From Lycorma delicatula (lineage: Eukaryota > Arthropoda > Insecta > Hemiptera > Fulgoridae), in the NCBI RefSeq assembly GCF_047948215.1, contig NC_134456.1, positions 79,784,515-79,848,514 of the forward strand: a stretch of DNA of 64,000 nt, in the 5' to 3' direction. This document shows, one piece after another, positions 10,192-20,344 of the stretch. How positions within the stretch are numbered: the first letter of the stretch is position 1; the number at the start of each line of letters is the position of its first letter. The position numbers and the translations under genes were made by a program. The notes under the pieces are model-generated. The model saw nothing but the letters and a program-made list of their open reading frames with translations. It was not told the DNA's origin and did not search any database.

Positions 10192-12084
10192 TTAATCCGC
10201 GTGCGACATACGTTTGCCTTCTCTATAAACTATATCGAACTGAAAAGCCTGTAAATAAGCCCACCACCTATGGACTCTATCATTAAGATCAATCTTATTT
10301 TGAGAAGATTTCAATGAATTACAATCAGTTACAACAGTAAATTGTCGTCCATGCAAGTAATGCCGAAAATGTTTAATAGATTTAACAACGGCCATAGTTT
10401 CGAGTTCGTAAGAATGATACCTGGACTCGGCTGGGCTTGTCCTTTTACTAAAGTATTCAATAACCTTATTTTTACCGTCTACTTTATGCATGAGTATTGC
10501 TCCGTACCCATCGGAACTAGCATCGGTATGCAGTTCTATAGGGTAATCCGGGTCAAAGATAATTAAGACGGGTTCGTTGGTCAAAGTATGAATTACTTTT
10601 TGTCGGGCGTTTTCATGTGTCTCAGTCCACTCAATATATTTTTTACCTGAGGTAAGAGCATATAATGGTTTCATGATTTGTGAAAACTTAGGGACAAACC
10701 GTCGGAAATAAGATGCAAGGCCAATAAACTGTCTAAGCTGAGTAACGGTCCTTGGAGCGGGTAACATTGTTAAAGAGTTTATTTTACGAGGGTTTGGACG
10801 AACTTGTCCTTCTTGAATCTCATACCCAAGGTATGAAACAGATGTTTTGAGAAAAGAACATTTTGAAAAATTAAATGAGAATCCCGCATCTATAAGAATT
10901 TTTAATACCACTCGAAGTCTTTCAAACGCTTCTTCTATCGTATCTGCAATTATCAGTACATCGTCTAGATAAACTACAACGAAAGTGTACGCGAGCTCAC
11001 CCAATGCCTTTAAAATTGCTCTTTGAAAAACCGAAGGAGCATTTTTCAAGCCGAATGGCATTGTTAAAAATTCAAATTGACCATCAGGAGTAACAAATGC
11101 CGTACGTTCTATAGATTCCGAATGTATAGGAATTTGATGGAAACCACTGGCCATATCTAAACTAATGTAGAATTTAGCCTTTCTAAGTCTCGGTATTTGA
11201 TCTAAAATAAGTGGCAAAGGAAATTTGTCTGCAACTGTATTTTTATTTAATTCACGATAATCGACACATAAACGATCCGATCCGTCTTTTTTCTTGACTA
11301 GTAAGATAGGACTAGCAAACGGTGAATTGCTAGGACGAATAACATTAGCTTCAAGTAACTCATTTATTCTTTCTCTAACTATTTGTCTCTCTTCTACACT
11401 AAGTCTATATGGTCTTCTCTGTACCGTAACGTTTGTATCTATTAAACGTATGTCAAGTTCACCACTGTTGACGCGAGTACGAGGAAAACCCGTAATAAAA
11501 GAACTTTCATACTCTTTTAAGATTGAAACTAATCTTATTTTATCATTTTTATCAACATCTGTATCAACATTATCAAAATTTATAATTTCGAATTTACTAC
11601 ATTCATTTAATACTTTAGATTTACAGATTTTAAAATTATTTTGAGAAATATTTACTTCAAAACCCAAGCTCAAAATTTCTCGACCAATTAAAATATTATA
11701 ACTCAAATATTCATCTGGGACAACGTGAAAAAGAATCTCTAATGTAAACAAATCCATAATTACAATAGATAAAATTTGCATGCTACAATTTACTACAACA
11801 TTTCCGATGCCTTTCAAAATTATTAATTCATTAATTCTACGTCCAGAAAACTTAATCGCTATCGATTCCTTTATTAATGAGCATTCCGCTCCTGAATCAA
11901 AACAATATGGAAACGACTCACCAAGATGGTTTAGAATACCAGTAGGAGCTGCAACTGTGCAAAGATTCACACGGCGTTCGACGCTACCATTCTCCTTGTT
12001 GTTCCCTGGACCGCTACGGCTGCTACCTGGAGCCGTACAGTTTGGCGCAATATGACCAGCTACCCCACATTTGAAACACGTCAC
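10192..12084 (-). pseudogene. Gypsy-type gag zinc knuckle, protease, reverse transcriptase and RNase H
   Basis: A 630-codon open frame. Residue numbers from the ATG at 12084: a CCHC zinc knuckle (Cys3, Cys6, His11, Cys16); aspartic protease motif CFDSGAEC (Asp63-Ser-Gly) with the second-half ILIGREIL near 131; reverse transcriptase from about 225 to 405 with LDMASGFHQIPI and the YLDD catalytic box at 372-375; RNase H with Asp521 (LHTDASSDGYG), Glu562 and Asp587. It stops in frame right after SHAD, where pol normally continues into integrase. DSG replaces the more usual DTG in the protease, as in a number of retroelements. The knuckle belongs to the C-terminus of gag, so gag and pol share a frame here. 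Confidence 0.93.
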
Positions 12085-12119
12085 ATTGCGCGATGAAGAG
12101 GATGATTCTTTGGAGCCAC

Positions 12120-12416
12120 GATGGTTACTGCTTTGCTAAGCGCAGATATCAATTCACTGCCTTGAAGAGGATTTTCTAATAGACACAGTTCTGCTGCAGA
12201 GCACCAAGCAACAGAATCCGATCCCGCACTCTCTGGATTAAATCGTGGTAACGCAACACTTTTCTTTGTCGATAATGGCTTTTGCATACAACACTTCATA
12301 AACTCAAACAATGTATTCCACTGATCAGGTGATGGACCAGATGGAGACGATCCCACTTCTGATGTCGGAGAGGCGAGGAGATTTGTCAGGGATTCAACGT
12401 TTTGTGTTTCACTCAT
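12120..12416 (-). pseudogene. Gag N-terminal fragment, starting inside the LTR
   Basis: The gag ATG (12416-12414) lies within the 5' LTR. The frame reads MSETQNVESLTNLLASPTS across the LTR end and the primer site, then LPRFNPESAGSDSVAWCSAAELCLL, resembling the capsid N-terminus of Gypsy-type gags. It breaks off after ISALSKA: the next bases belong to the Ser-rich run before the zinc knuckle but in another frame. Most of the capsid domain is therefore missing. An in-frame extension 35 codons further upstream is possible but is hydrophobic and unlike a gag start. Confidence 0.75.
12350..12362 (-). promoter_or_regulatory. Probable primer binding site (tRNA-Leu type)
   Basis: Directly inside the 5' LTR the minus strand reads TCAGAAGTGGGAT. 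To my knowledge the 3' acceptor and T-arm region of some eukaryotic leucine tRNAs ends ATCCCACTTCTGA followed by a few terminal bases, so these 13 bases would pair with it, offset inward from CCA. The assignment is from memory and needs a tRNA comparison. Confidence 0.55.
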
Positions 12417-12948
12417 TTTTATTATTACAAGTGGAGAATATATAAGATTATAATAAAGTCCAATTAATAAAAATGAGTAGATAACTCGTACAATGAAATA
12501 ATTACAAATGATAATTATCACTTATCAATAACTCAGTAGTACACGAATTATAATATAAGATTAATTTAATTTAGAATTCAAATAATATTAAAACAACTTG
12601 CGATAGACCGAGGCTCAGGGAAATAACGAATTCGCGATCACCAGGACGTCTGTTCGATCTGGGTTCCAAAGCAAGACTGCCTTTTCTCGATATTCTCAAA
12701 TAATATGCCTACTGCATATTTCCTTTTCCTTGTTAATTTTATGATACCCCTATCGTCCCGGGATCCCGACTACGTTGACAACCATGTGCCTACCTAGGCC
12801 TAAGCCTACCGCAATAAAACAATTTAAACCTTATTTTACAAAATATTACAAGTAATAGTACATTTCTTAAAACTACTAAAAATACAGATATTCTAAAGAA
12901 TATTCTCATCGTTTTGGAAGATACTCCACTGTACTTTATTCTCCGACA
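12363..12948 (-). repeat. 5' LTR of the Gypsy-type element
   Basis: 586 bases, bounded by the 8-bp inverted repeat TGTCGGAG/CTCCGACA. In minus orientation AATAAA lies next to the start, and the gag ATG lies about 54 bases before the end. Confidence 0.93.
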
Positions 12949-13440
12949 TATACATACACGTTTTGTGTTTGTGTGAACGAAATATAATTTGTTAAAATAA
13001 AACGTTTAAAGATGTTAATTAATAAAATTACTTAATTTACCCGAAACAAAATTATTGATGATAAATAAAATTTGTAAAATTGTTAACCTTTTGTTTTGGC
13101 TTCTCGGTATTTCGATAGAATTGTAATCGTAGATTTCATAAACAGTTTTTATATGACTTTTTCTTCATTTCTTAAAGGGAGATTCATGAAATTACGTTAA
13201 AATTCTTATTTTTTGGCTACTTATCTGTTTCTGTATCATCAGTATAGGTACGAATCGGGTTACGAATAGGTGGAATATACATTTAACAAAATAAGACTTC
13301 ACGCGTGAGTTTAGATGTACACTTCGACCTCCATTTAATTCGATTGTTCTATTAAAAAAATTCGATAAATTGAAACTTCGATTTAAAGAAATGTCACAAA
13401 TGTAATTTAAATATTCTCTGTATTAATAATAGTAATATAC
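12949..13440. other. AT-rich intergenic sequence
   Basis: Nothing recognised. Confidence 0.5.
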
Positions 13441-13630
13441 CGGGTGATATTTAAGTATGGAAACGGCATTTTACTGCATATCTGAGGCAGAAAGAAATGG
13501 AGTTCTACATTACGGTGGGTTTTTAATTTTTTTCCGCCAAACTTAATTTTTTTTAAATAGGAAGGTGGACATATGACACGTGATTTCGATTTTAAATTTT
13601 ACAAGAAAAATTATGGTGAAACCCGTTTTT

Positions 13631-13905
13631 CTGTTAATGCTTTCGTTATCGATTTATAACCATTCAATGTTGCAATGACGGAAAAATCGTGTTAAACAGA
13701 AGTAAAAAGCGCTGCATGAACAATTTTATTGCATTTTACATTCACAGTGCATACAATAACTAACTTTAAACAGTGCTATAACCTTGATAATAATAAACAA
13801 TAACTAATAATTAACAACAACACAATAGATTGAATGGCTATATCAATTGTTATTAATTTAAATTACAATATTTATTTTAAAATTTTAAATAATGTTGTCG
13901 ATCGT
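13631..13905 (-). repeat. Repeat copy 1, shared with 19703-19985
   Basis: Both segments contain AATGACGGAAAAATCGTG, a GAACAATT(T/C)TATTGCATTTT block and similar downstream AT-rich sequence. Here it lies between the element end and the transposase stop, so it is probably the 3' untranslated part of that transposon. Confidence 0.75.
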
Positions 13906-13996
13906 AAATTACTAATTAAATAAATAAATATTCAAAATTTTTCCCCTCTATAGCTTGGCACTGTGCTAACCTCAAGTAATAAAATAGGTTACAAAC

Positions 13997-14075
13997 TTAT
14001 TTTATCATCTCTGGTGGTACACGAGCAAATTCGTCAATTATTCTTCTTTTCAATTCATCAATGTCTGCAGGTTTT
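13997..14075 (-). pseudogene. Transposase C-terminal piece
   Basis: The minus strand reads PADIDELKRRIIDEFARVPPEMIK and a stop (13997-13999), the usual C-terminal helix of this Tc1/mariner-like transposase group. It is cut off from the catalytic part by the R1-like LINE. The base run next to the LINE forms one copy of its target duplication. Confidence 0.75.
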
Positions 14076-14162
14076 TTTCTCTGGAGCTGGATACGCATTA
14101 AAGCATCACACAGCTCTGGGAAGTGCCTTCGCCTCTAACCATGAGGGCGGGCAGCCAGGCCC

Positions 14163-14250
14163 GGCTACGCCGTTCCCAGCCATCCCACCTCCGCAACCGG
14201 GTCTTGGGCTACGCCGTTCCCAGCCATCCCACCTCCGCAACCGGGTCTTG
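14163..14250. repeat. 44-bp perfect tandem duplication
   Basis: 14163-14206 and 14207-14250 are identical units starting GGCTACGCCGTTCCCAGCC. They lie in the 3' region of the R1-like LINE. Confidence 0.95.
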
Positions 14251-14412
14251 GTCTTTTATGCCTGCCTCTAACAGGAGTAACCCCGACGGGAACCCCTGCC
14301 GGGTCTCGGTCTTAATAGCTCAAGGACTCGAGAGTCCCCGACCTTCATCGCCACCGCCCACCCGTGTAACACGTTCCCACGGACAGATGACGACTCCAGC
14401 CGAAGCTGTCTC

Positions 14413-14739
14413 TCACCCCGTCGCTTCACTCTCTTTTTCTTTTAGTAACCCCGACACGAACGTTGCAATCGTGTGAAAATTCTCCTCCCTTGCCAGCATG
14501 GTCTCTGCTATGGACTCTACGTCGATCTTCCCCGTGTTCGAGATACACCCTCGCCGCTGCACCTCCCACCTTGGACACTGGAATACCACGTGCTCGGGTG
14601 TGTCAGGATCCCCACTATAAGGGCAGTTGTGATTCTCCGCCCTCCTCCGGTCGTACAGGTAGCTTCTAAAGACCCCACGCCCTGTCAAGAACTGTGTGAG
14701 CAGAAGTTGGTCTCGCCAAACCTCCTCCCGACCCAGACC
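14413..14739 (-). pseudogene. C-terminal end of R1-like LINE ORF2
   Basis: The frame contains LLLTQFLTGRGVFRSYLYDRRR, then CPYSGDPDTPEHVVFQCPRWEVQR, the Cys/His cluster after the reverse transcriptase in R1-type ORF2 proteins. The stop is at 14413-14415. The reverse transcriptase itself is absent owing to 5' truncation. The ATG at 14763 belongs to the host transposase, so the apparent 116-codon frame is a chance fusion. Confidence 0.8.
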
Positions 14740-15205
14740 CTGCAGATTTTGTTTCGTAAACATTATGTTTCAGGTACCATCAAAAAAAATAATTTAGAGG
14801 AGACAGGTTTGCCTGGCAGGCCATTCTATGGCTTCTCTACGACCTATTAAGCGATTTGGAAAATGTTCATTTAAAATTTGCCGTGCCCTTAGATAGTAAT
14901 GAGGTGGTACTCCGTGTTGCCGAAACCATACGTTATTATTTAATTCTTGCTCAACATTTTCCCGGATGTTTGGTAAGATCCTATCGAGTAACAAGTTGCA
15001 ATAAGCATCTCTTGTAAGATTGTCATCTAAAAATTAAAGGCCCTACAGTACTATGACCGATGAATCCTGCCCAAACGTTCACTTCTGAGGGTGCTCTGTA
15101 TGAGCTTCCAACATCCATCTGAGATTATTATCGCACCAATATCCGACAGTTTTGCTTAATCACATGGCCGTTTATCATAAAAGTTGCTTCATCGGTAATT
15201 TATTT
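14740..15205 (-). pseudogene. Tc1/mariner-like transposase catalytic core, broken
   Basis: Minus-strand pieces: ITDEATFMINGHVIKQNCR (first catalytic Asp region), VNVWAGFIGHSTVGPLIF, then WFRQHGVPPHYYLRARQ (the position of the usual QQDGAP, here with Asp replaced by His), RLIGRREAIEWPARQ and a frame-shifted FFWWYLKHNVYE-like end. The order matches the DDE/D core of insect IS630-Tc1-mariner transposases. Several frameshifts and the lost second Asp show it is dead. Confidence 0.8.
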
Positions 15206-15818
15206 TTTGTCTTCAGTCATTTGACTGGTTTGATGCAGCTTTCCAAGATTCCCTTTTCTTTTTCTTGTTTAGCCTCCGGTAATTACCTTTCAGATAATAC
15301 TTCAGAAGATGAATGATTCGTCCGTCTTTAGTAATTCTATTTCCCAAATAACAAAATTCTCCTACCTCCATAATTTTTTCTCTATTTTTACATTTGGTGG
15401 TCCATCTTCATTATTTCTACTATATATCATTACTTTCTTTTTGTTCTTGTTTATTTTCATGAGGTAGTTTTTGCGTAGGACTTCTTCCATGCCGTTCATT
15501 GTTTCTTTTTTTTTTACGCTCAGCTAGAATTACTGTATCATCAGCAAATCGTAGCATCTTTATCTTTTCACCGTACTGTTACTCCGGATCTAAATTGTTC
15601 TTTAACCTCATTAACCGCTAGTTCTATGTAAAGATTAAACAGTAACGGGGATAGGGAACATCCTTGTCTGACTCCCTTTCTTATTACGGCTTCTTTCTTA
15701 CGTTCTTCGATTATTACTGTTGCTGTTTGGTTCCTGTAAATGTTAGCAATCGTTCCTTCTATCTCTGTATTTGAACCCTAATTTTTTTAAAATGCTGAAC
15801 ATTTTTAAATTATGTTAT
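15206..15818 (-). mobile_element. LINE (CFDP2/RTE-like) fragment with a SINE tail in place of its middle
   Basis: 15206-15252 matches the 3' terminal bases of the LINE at 60870-61690 (complement of TCATTTGACTGGTTTGATGC). 15253-15317 is a SINE A tail. 15318-15818 is LINE reverse transcriptase sequence, with FADD-box coding near 15545 and the MNGMEEVLRKNY block near 15490. About 480 bases of LINE are missing where the SINE piece sits. Confidence 0.75.
15253..15317 (-). repeat. SINE family A tail fragment
   Basis: Contains GTTTAGCCTCCGGTAATTAC and TTCAGAAGATGAATGA, the complement of the SINE A tail, with a T-rich start (the A tail on the minus strand). Confidence 0.8.
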
Positions 15819-16285
15819 TCAATTAGAAAATTTCGCCTCTTCATCTAATTTTTGCATTATAATATCACAATACTCAACTCGGCGGTCAAAATCATGTTCC
15901 GAAAGTTTTTGCACCAGGTGTAGGTTATAAGGGTGAAATTTATTTATTTTAAGAATTTTTTGTACTGAAAAATAACTGATATCATATTGAACAACAGCTT
16001 TCCGAATCGATGAATGAGGGTCTTCAACAAAGGTCTGCAATACATCTAATGATTTTGCATCGCTTTTGTCAGTTCTCGGTCTACTGGTGCGAAACGAATT
16101 TTTACAGTACCGGTTTCTTCAAATCGCTAAATTGTCTTGATCACAGTCCGATTTACTTATCGGTTCTGTATGTACTCGTATATCTATTATTAAATAAATC
16201 ACCTACCTCTTGTAAAGGCCTCTTGTCACCGTACCCGTACATCATCAACATTCTTTCGGTTTCACTTAAAGAAGGGATTGTTATT
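15819..16285 (-). pseudogene. Tc1/mariner-like transposase, N-terminal DNA-binding part
   Basis: The minus strand reads SLSETERMLMMYGYGDKRPL and EVGDLFNNRY at the start, then in another frame STVIKTI and RFEETGTVK, then FVEDPHSSIRKAVVQYDIS and ILKINKFHPYNLHLVQKLSE. These are the paired helix-turn-helix and linker blocks of the group. Stops and frame changes between 16180 and 16040 make it a pseudogene. It joins the catalytic piece across the LINE/SINE insertion. Confidence 0.75.
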
Positions 16286-17149
16286 TGAAGATTTAATATT
16301 TTATAAAAGTAAATAAATGAACGAGGAAACTAATTATAAAACGTTACATACAAAAGTTTAGTTAATGAAAATTAAAGGAAATATAATTTTCTTTTATAAT
16401 TTCAAAGGCTTCCTTTTTCCATCTTACGAGAACAAGTTTTTTGTCAATTATATTTTGCGAATAACTTTTAGTAAAAGTTTACAAGTGCAGGGAAGGAAAC
16501 ATAATTAAAATAAATTAAATTAACCTTCTTGGTTAAAGTTGGAATCCTTAGAAGAGTTTAATCGAAATTCTTAGAATTATGCACCTTAAAAAGTTCAATA
16601 ATGCAATCGCTAACTGAAAGATTACTGCCTTTTTTTTTAATTAGTTTTTAATTTAATTTATTTCTTTTTACAGTTTACTAATTATTTGTCTTTATATTAG
16701 ATATTTTACATTTCATTATTCAGAAGAATAATTTTAACGATCATACGTTTATATTACTAAGTAACGTCTGCATAAATTTATTGAGGAAGAATAAATTCCA
16801 AAATTTGTATATTTAATCAAAACGTTGAGCATTACTGAATAGTTATTTCCGTAACACCACAACCAAGTAAGAATTAATCGTTTATCTACTTGTACACCAT
16901 TTTTTACTGCATTAAATACAATTTTTTTTTAAATTGTGATTGAAGACTAGAAGTAAAGGTCTTCCAAATTGAGCACAAAAAATTGACGGATTGTGGTGGC
17001 GACGTTGATGTTTTTTTTAATTTTTTAAGTGTCATTTGTTTTCCGTAGTTTATGATGAATCATCATGAATCGCTAAACACCTCAACAACATTTATAACTC
17101 AATAAAAATTGATTTTTAAAATATGAAATCCGTTACAGCTACTCATCAC
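16286..17149. other. AT-rich intergenic sequence
   Basis: No gene is recognised. Confidence 0.5.
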
Positions 17150-18130
17150 GCACTTAGCGATATATATGGTGTGCAAAATCAATGAAAAAAAGCACAATTC
17201 ATTGTTTTGTTAAAAAATTCGAACAGAATTTTCTCATGTTGATGTTTAAACACCAGTTCACAAAATAAATGCAAAGAATCAAGAGAATATTACTAATATT
17301 GAAAATCGAAATTTATCGGTTTCATATCTTTCATAAGAACCGAGCCTTTCTTCAACCACAACACGGCAAATTTTGAGTCAATATCTTGGTTTACACCCAT
17401 ATAAGTTTCAACTAACTTAAGAAATACGAGACCATTCTTTGCGTAGACGGTTTGCTGATTGGACTGTAGAGCAGCTCGAAGTGGATCCAAATTTTCATAA
17501 AACAAATCATCTTTTCAGGTGAGGCTGAGTTTTGGCTTGATGGCTTTGTAAACAAGCAAAATTGCCGTATTTGGGGTGATTCCAATTCACAAATGATTAA
17601 ACAGCGACAAATATATTCGAGAAGAGTCACTGTTTGGTGTGGATTATGGTCTGGTGGCATCATCGGGCCATTTTTTTTTTGTCGAAAATGAACAAGGAGA
17701 TGCTGTTACAGTAATTGGTGAACCCTATAGAGCTATGATTTGTGATTTTCTTTTAATGAAAATTTTGATTTGAATGGGTTGTGGTTTCAACAGGATGGTG
17801 CCGCATGCCACACAGCTGCTGAAACAGTTCAGTTATTGCGCCAAAAGTTTGGTGATTCGATAATAATTTCACGAAATTGTAATGTCAATTGGCCACCAAG
17901 TTCGTGTGATTTGACTCCCTTAGGACTCTTTTCTCTTTTGGTAGTTACCGGAGGCTAAACAGGAAAAAGAATAAAAAGGACTCTTTTCTTTGGGATTATG
18001 TTAAATCACAAGTCTGTAACAACAAATCATTAATAATTGATGACTTAAAGCAAATATTCGACGCATTATTAGTGTAATATAAGCAGATTTGTACGAAAAT
18101 CGCGCAAAGGTTTGTTGACAGACTTAGCTA
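17150..18130 (+). pseudogene. Second Tc1/mariner-like transposase, broken and interrupted by a SINE piece
   Basis: Plus-strand pieces in order: GEAEFWLDGFVNKQNCRIWG (first Asp region) at about 17520, VTVWCGLWSGGIIGPFFF at about 17630, WFQQDGAACHTAAETVQLLR (second Asp, intact) at 17780, VNWPPSSCDLTPL at 17890, and after the SINE piece WDYVKSQV in a shifted frame. Frameshifts and stops are frequent before 17520. It differs in sequence from the minus-strand copy at 13997-16285, so it is another family. Confidence 0.8.
17923..17989 (-). repeat. Minimal SINE A tail insertion with 12-bp target duplication
   Basis: GGACTCTTTTCT occurs at 17923-17934 and 17978-17989. The 43 bases between (17935-17977) carry GGTAGTTACCGGAGGCTAAA and an A-rich end, exactly the last part of SINE A. 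Since its A-rich end lies to the right, the inserted strand is plus; I list minus only if the host family is read from the other side. It interrupts the transposase codons after LTPL. Confidence 0.8.
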
Positions 18131-19702
18131 TGTCAAGTAAAGTCATGGAGTCCATGAGAACGTACTGTTTTTCGAATATAATATAATGTTATAAATTTAA
18201 AAAAAAATTTGGTTGATATTATACATACTTCTTGTTTTATAGCGATTTTATTTTTTGGGTTGAAAATGAAAGACCCTTTAAAAATAAATCTAGCAAAATT
18301 TGGGTAAAAAGTACAGGAAATGTGCTGGAGATTGTGTTCTTCAACAGCGACTTTTTTTTAACATACTTTTAGAGATGCAGTCCGTTAACTACTGAAAACA
18401 TTTATAGAATTTGGATCAACTTCCGTATTTAATTTTTTGGGAAATTCTTGGCCCTATCCTTCTGGCAGTAGCAAGATATTACTCGGAACATTAATGTACG
18501 TACGTTAAGGACTATCGTTTACGCGTTTAAGAAATTTCTTTCTTGATATTTTGATAATTATTCGGGCTGGTTTTTGAATTAAAAATATGATTAAAATCAG
18601 CGTACCATAAACGTGAAAAATTAATCAAGTGTGGGGATTGCGTAAACAAAGTCATAACATGTTTCGTTTAATTTTTGTAAATAAAGAACTACTACTCCAG
18701 TAAGATAAATACTGCAGAAGCAGTTTGCTATTTGTGACGTAATACTTCAGAAAAAACAACTTTCGAAACCCACGCACTTAAATCTAGCAGCTAAAGAACA
18801 CAAGACAGTAGGTTTACAGACTCGATGTTTACTTCGTTACGGCACTTCCCACACTTGCTGCACCACTTCCATTCGATTTTCTAACCTTATTAACATTTAA
18901 TCGATTGTAATGACGTCATTCTAGTATAAGGAAAATAAATACGGTACTTATCCCACTTAAATAAGCACTTTGTTCGTACGTACTGCTCAAACATCTTAAC
19001 GATAGTAAAACCCTTAAAACATTTTCGTTAACAACCCTCGTCATCTTTACTGTTTTCTTTACGTTATTCTTCAACGAAAATTAAAGAAGGCCTACAAAAA
19101 AAACACAAATATTTATCGAAATGATTTATTTTCAATTACGATTGACAGTAAAAATTATAAAAGGAAAACTTAAATAATAGAAAAAATCATTAATTTTAAA
19201 TTTTGTTTTGGTTTATCGAAATGTCCTTGTCATTTCAGGTTTCGTCGTTTTGTGATTTCTCAGTACTCGAATGCATCTTACTGAAATAACTGAAAAATAT
19301 TTTCTGTTCTTGTATGTTTGTTTCTATTCGTTTACTCAGGTAAACGTCATCGGAAACTCTTACATAATATATTTGTTAATTTCTATCCAGCGACCGACCC
19401 GTCTACCCTAACCCAGTTAATTATTATAAAACTCGTCGCAAAAGAAAATACTATTTGAAGAGTAACAATTCAGAACCGCTTGATAAAAATTATTTTATTT
19501 TACAGTATACACATTTCATATTGCTCTACACCAAAATTTTCAGATACGTGTACATTACCGGCAGTTTTTTTTTATTATTTCACTTTTATATGAAACGAAA
19601 GCATTCTCTTAAATATTAGCGGAAATTAGTCTTTCCTTCACATTTCGTATCCCTTAACCTACGCCGTTGGATAAATAAAGAATGATGAATTTAAACAAAG
19701 GT
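18131..19702. other. Intergenic sequence, nothing recognised
   Basis: AT-rich with scattered CpG and no convincing frame. A segment near 18255-18285 (GGGTTGAAAATGAAAGACCC) may be the terminal end of the transposon at 17150-18130. Confidence 0.5.
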
Positions 19703-19985
19703 TTTTTTTGTTAATGCCATCGTTGTCGAGTTATAAGCATTCAGTGTCGCAATGACGGAAAAATCGTGGTAAAACGAGGTAAAACACGCTGCGTGAACAA
19801 TTCTATTGCATTTTACATTCGTAATGCGTACAATAACGAAATTTAAATAGGGCTATAATATTGATAATAATATATAATAATTAACAACATAACTAATTAA
19901 ACGGCTATATCAACCGATATTATTTTCTAAATAAAAATTAACTTCCGGTGTTAATATCAGCTAGTATTTATTACTTATCGTAAAT
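19703..19985 (-). repeat. Repeat copy 2, shared with 13631-13905
   Basis: Same order of blocks as copy 1, diverged. No transposase remnant adjoins it. Confidence 0.7.
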
Positions 19986-20067
19986 GAAACAAATCAGCTG
20001 TTAACAACAGTGCAGTTTGTATTACGTTGAACCAAATGCAACCGATGCAACTTATTAATCCCTGAAA

Positions 20068-20233
20068 CTTTTTATTTATTTTTATCTCTGGGACCACCGT
20101 TAGGTATTGCTTCAGAGGATGAGATGAATGATAATTTTTGTAGCGTATGAAAATGCCGTGCTTGACGTGGATTTGAACCCGGGATCTCCGGATGAAAGGC
20201 CGAGACGCTACCACTCGCGCCACGGAAGCCGGC
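20068..20233 (-). repeat. SINE family B, well-kept copy
   Basis: On the minus strand the head reads CCGGCTTCCGTGGCGCGAGT then GGTAGCGTCTCGGC (tRNA A-box region), a B box around GGGTTCAAATCC, then GGCATTTTCATACGC and the shared tail CATCTCATCCTCTGAAGC. The A-rich end lies at 20068-20085. Confidence 0.85.
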
Positions 20234-20344
20234 AACTTAGTAACTAAAGTTTTGTATGTAATGCAAAGATAACGTAAAAATGAAATACATTTAGTTCTAT
20301 TTATTTACTTTATTTAAAGCAACTACTGACCAATCGCTCAGTTA

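Larger units (their letters stand above)
7728..12948 (-). mobile_element. Ty3/Gypsy-type LTR retrotransposon, nearly complete but defective
   Basis: Two direct LTRs (7728-8316 and 12363-12948) bound an internal region with gag, protease, reverse transcriptase, RNase H and integrase in the Ty3/Gypsy order, all on the minus strand. LTR ends are TGTCGGAG...CTCCGACA, with a possible 4-bp TATA target duplication in AT-rich DNA. The LTRs differ by about four substitutions and one 3-base gap over about 586 bases, so the insertion is recent. Defects: part of gag is deleted with a frame change near 12130, and an in-frame TAA (10194-10192) splits pol between RNase H and integrase. No envelope gene is seen. 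The lineage could be the mdg3/micropia type given the probable tRNA-Leu primer site, but that is inference. Confidence 0.92.
14076..14739 (-). mobile_element. R1-like LINE, 5'-truncated copy inside the transposase
   Basis: It is flanked by the near-perfect target duplication CTGCAGGTTTT (14065-14075) and CTGCAGATTTT (14740-14750). The minus strand encodes the C-terminal end of ORF2 (to 14413) and a GC-rich 3' untranslated region holding a 44-bp tandem duplication. It is GC-rich against an AT-rich host, like the LINE fragment at 4748-5730, and may belong to the same family. Confidence 0.8.
13441..16285 (-). mobile_element. Tc1/mariner-superfamily (IS630-like) element remnant with two nested LINE insertions
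   Basis: A probable terminal end starts at about 13441 (GGGTGATATTTAAGTATGG). Three minus-strand pieces of one transposase (16285-15819, 15205-14740, 14075-13997) read in order when two insertions are set aside: a LINE/SINE chimera (15206-15818) and an R1-like LINE (14076-14739). The 3' untranslated part (13631-13905) recurs at 19703-19985. I did not find the opposite terminus. Confidence 0.75.

Noticed and set aside
14123..14476. 117-codon Pro/Ser-rich plus-strand frame
   Set aside because: It arises from the GC-rich LINE 3' region and its 44-bp duplication, antisense to the LINE.
14750..14763. ATG at 14763 as the start of a LINE-like protein
   Set aside because: The first residues belong to the interrupted transposase; the fusion follows from the LINE insertion.
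20160..20233. Possible tRNA gene
   Set aside because: A and B boxes are present, but the segment continues into a SINE body and recurs many times in the window; no cloverleaf closes.
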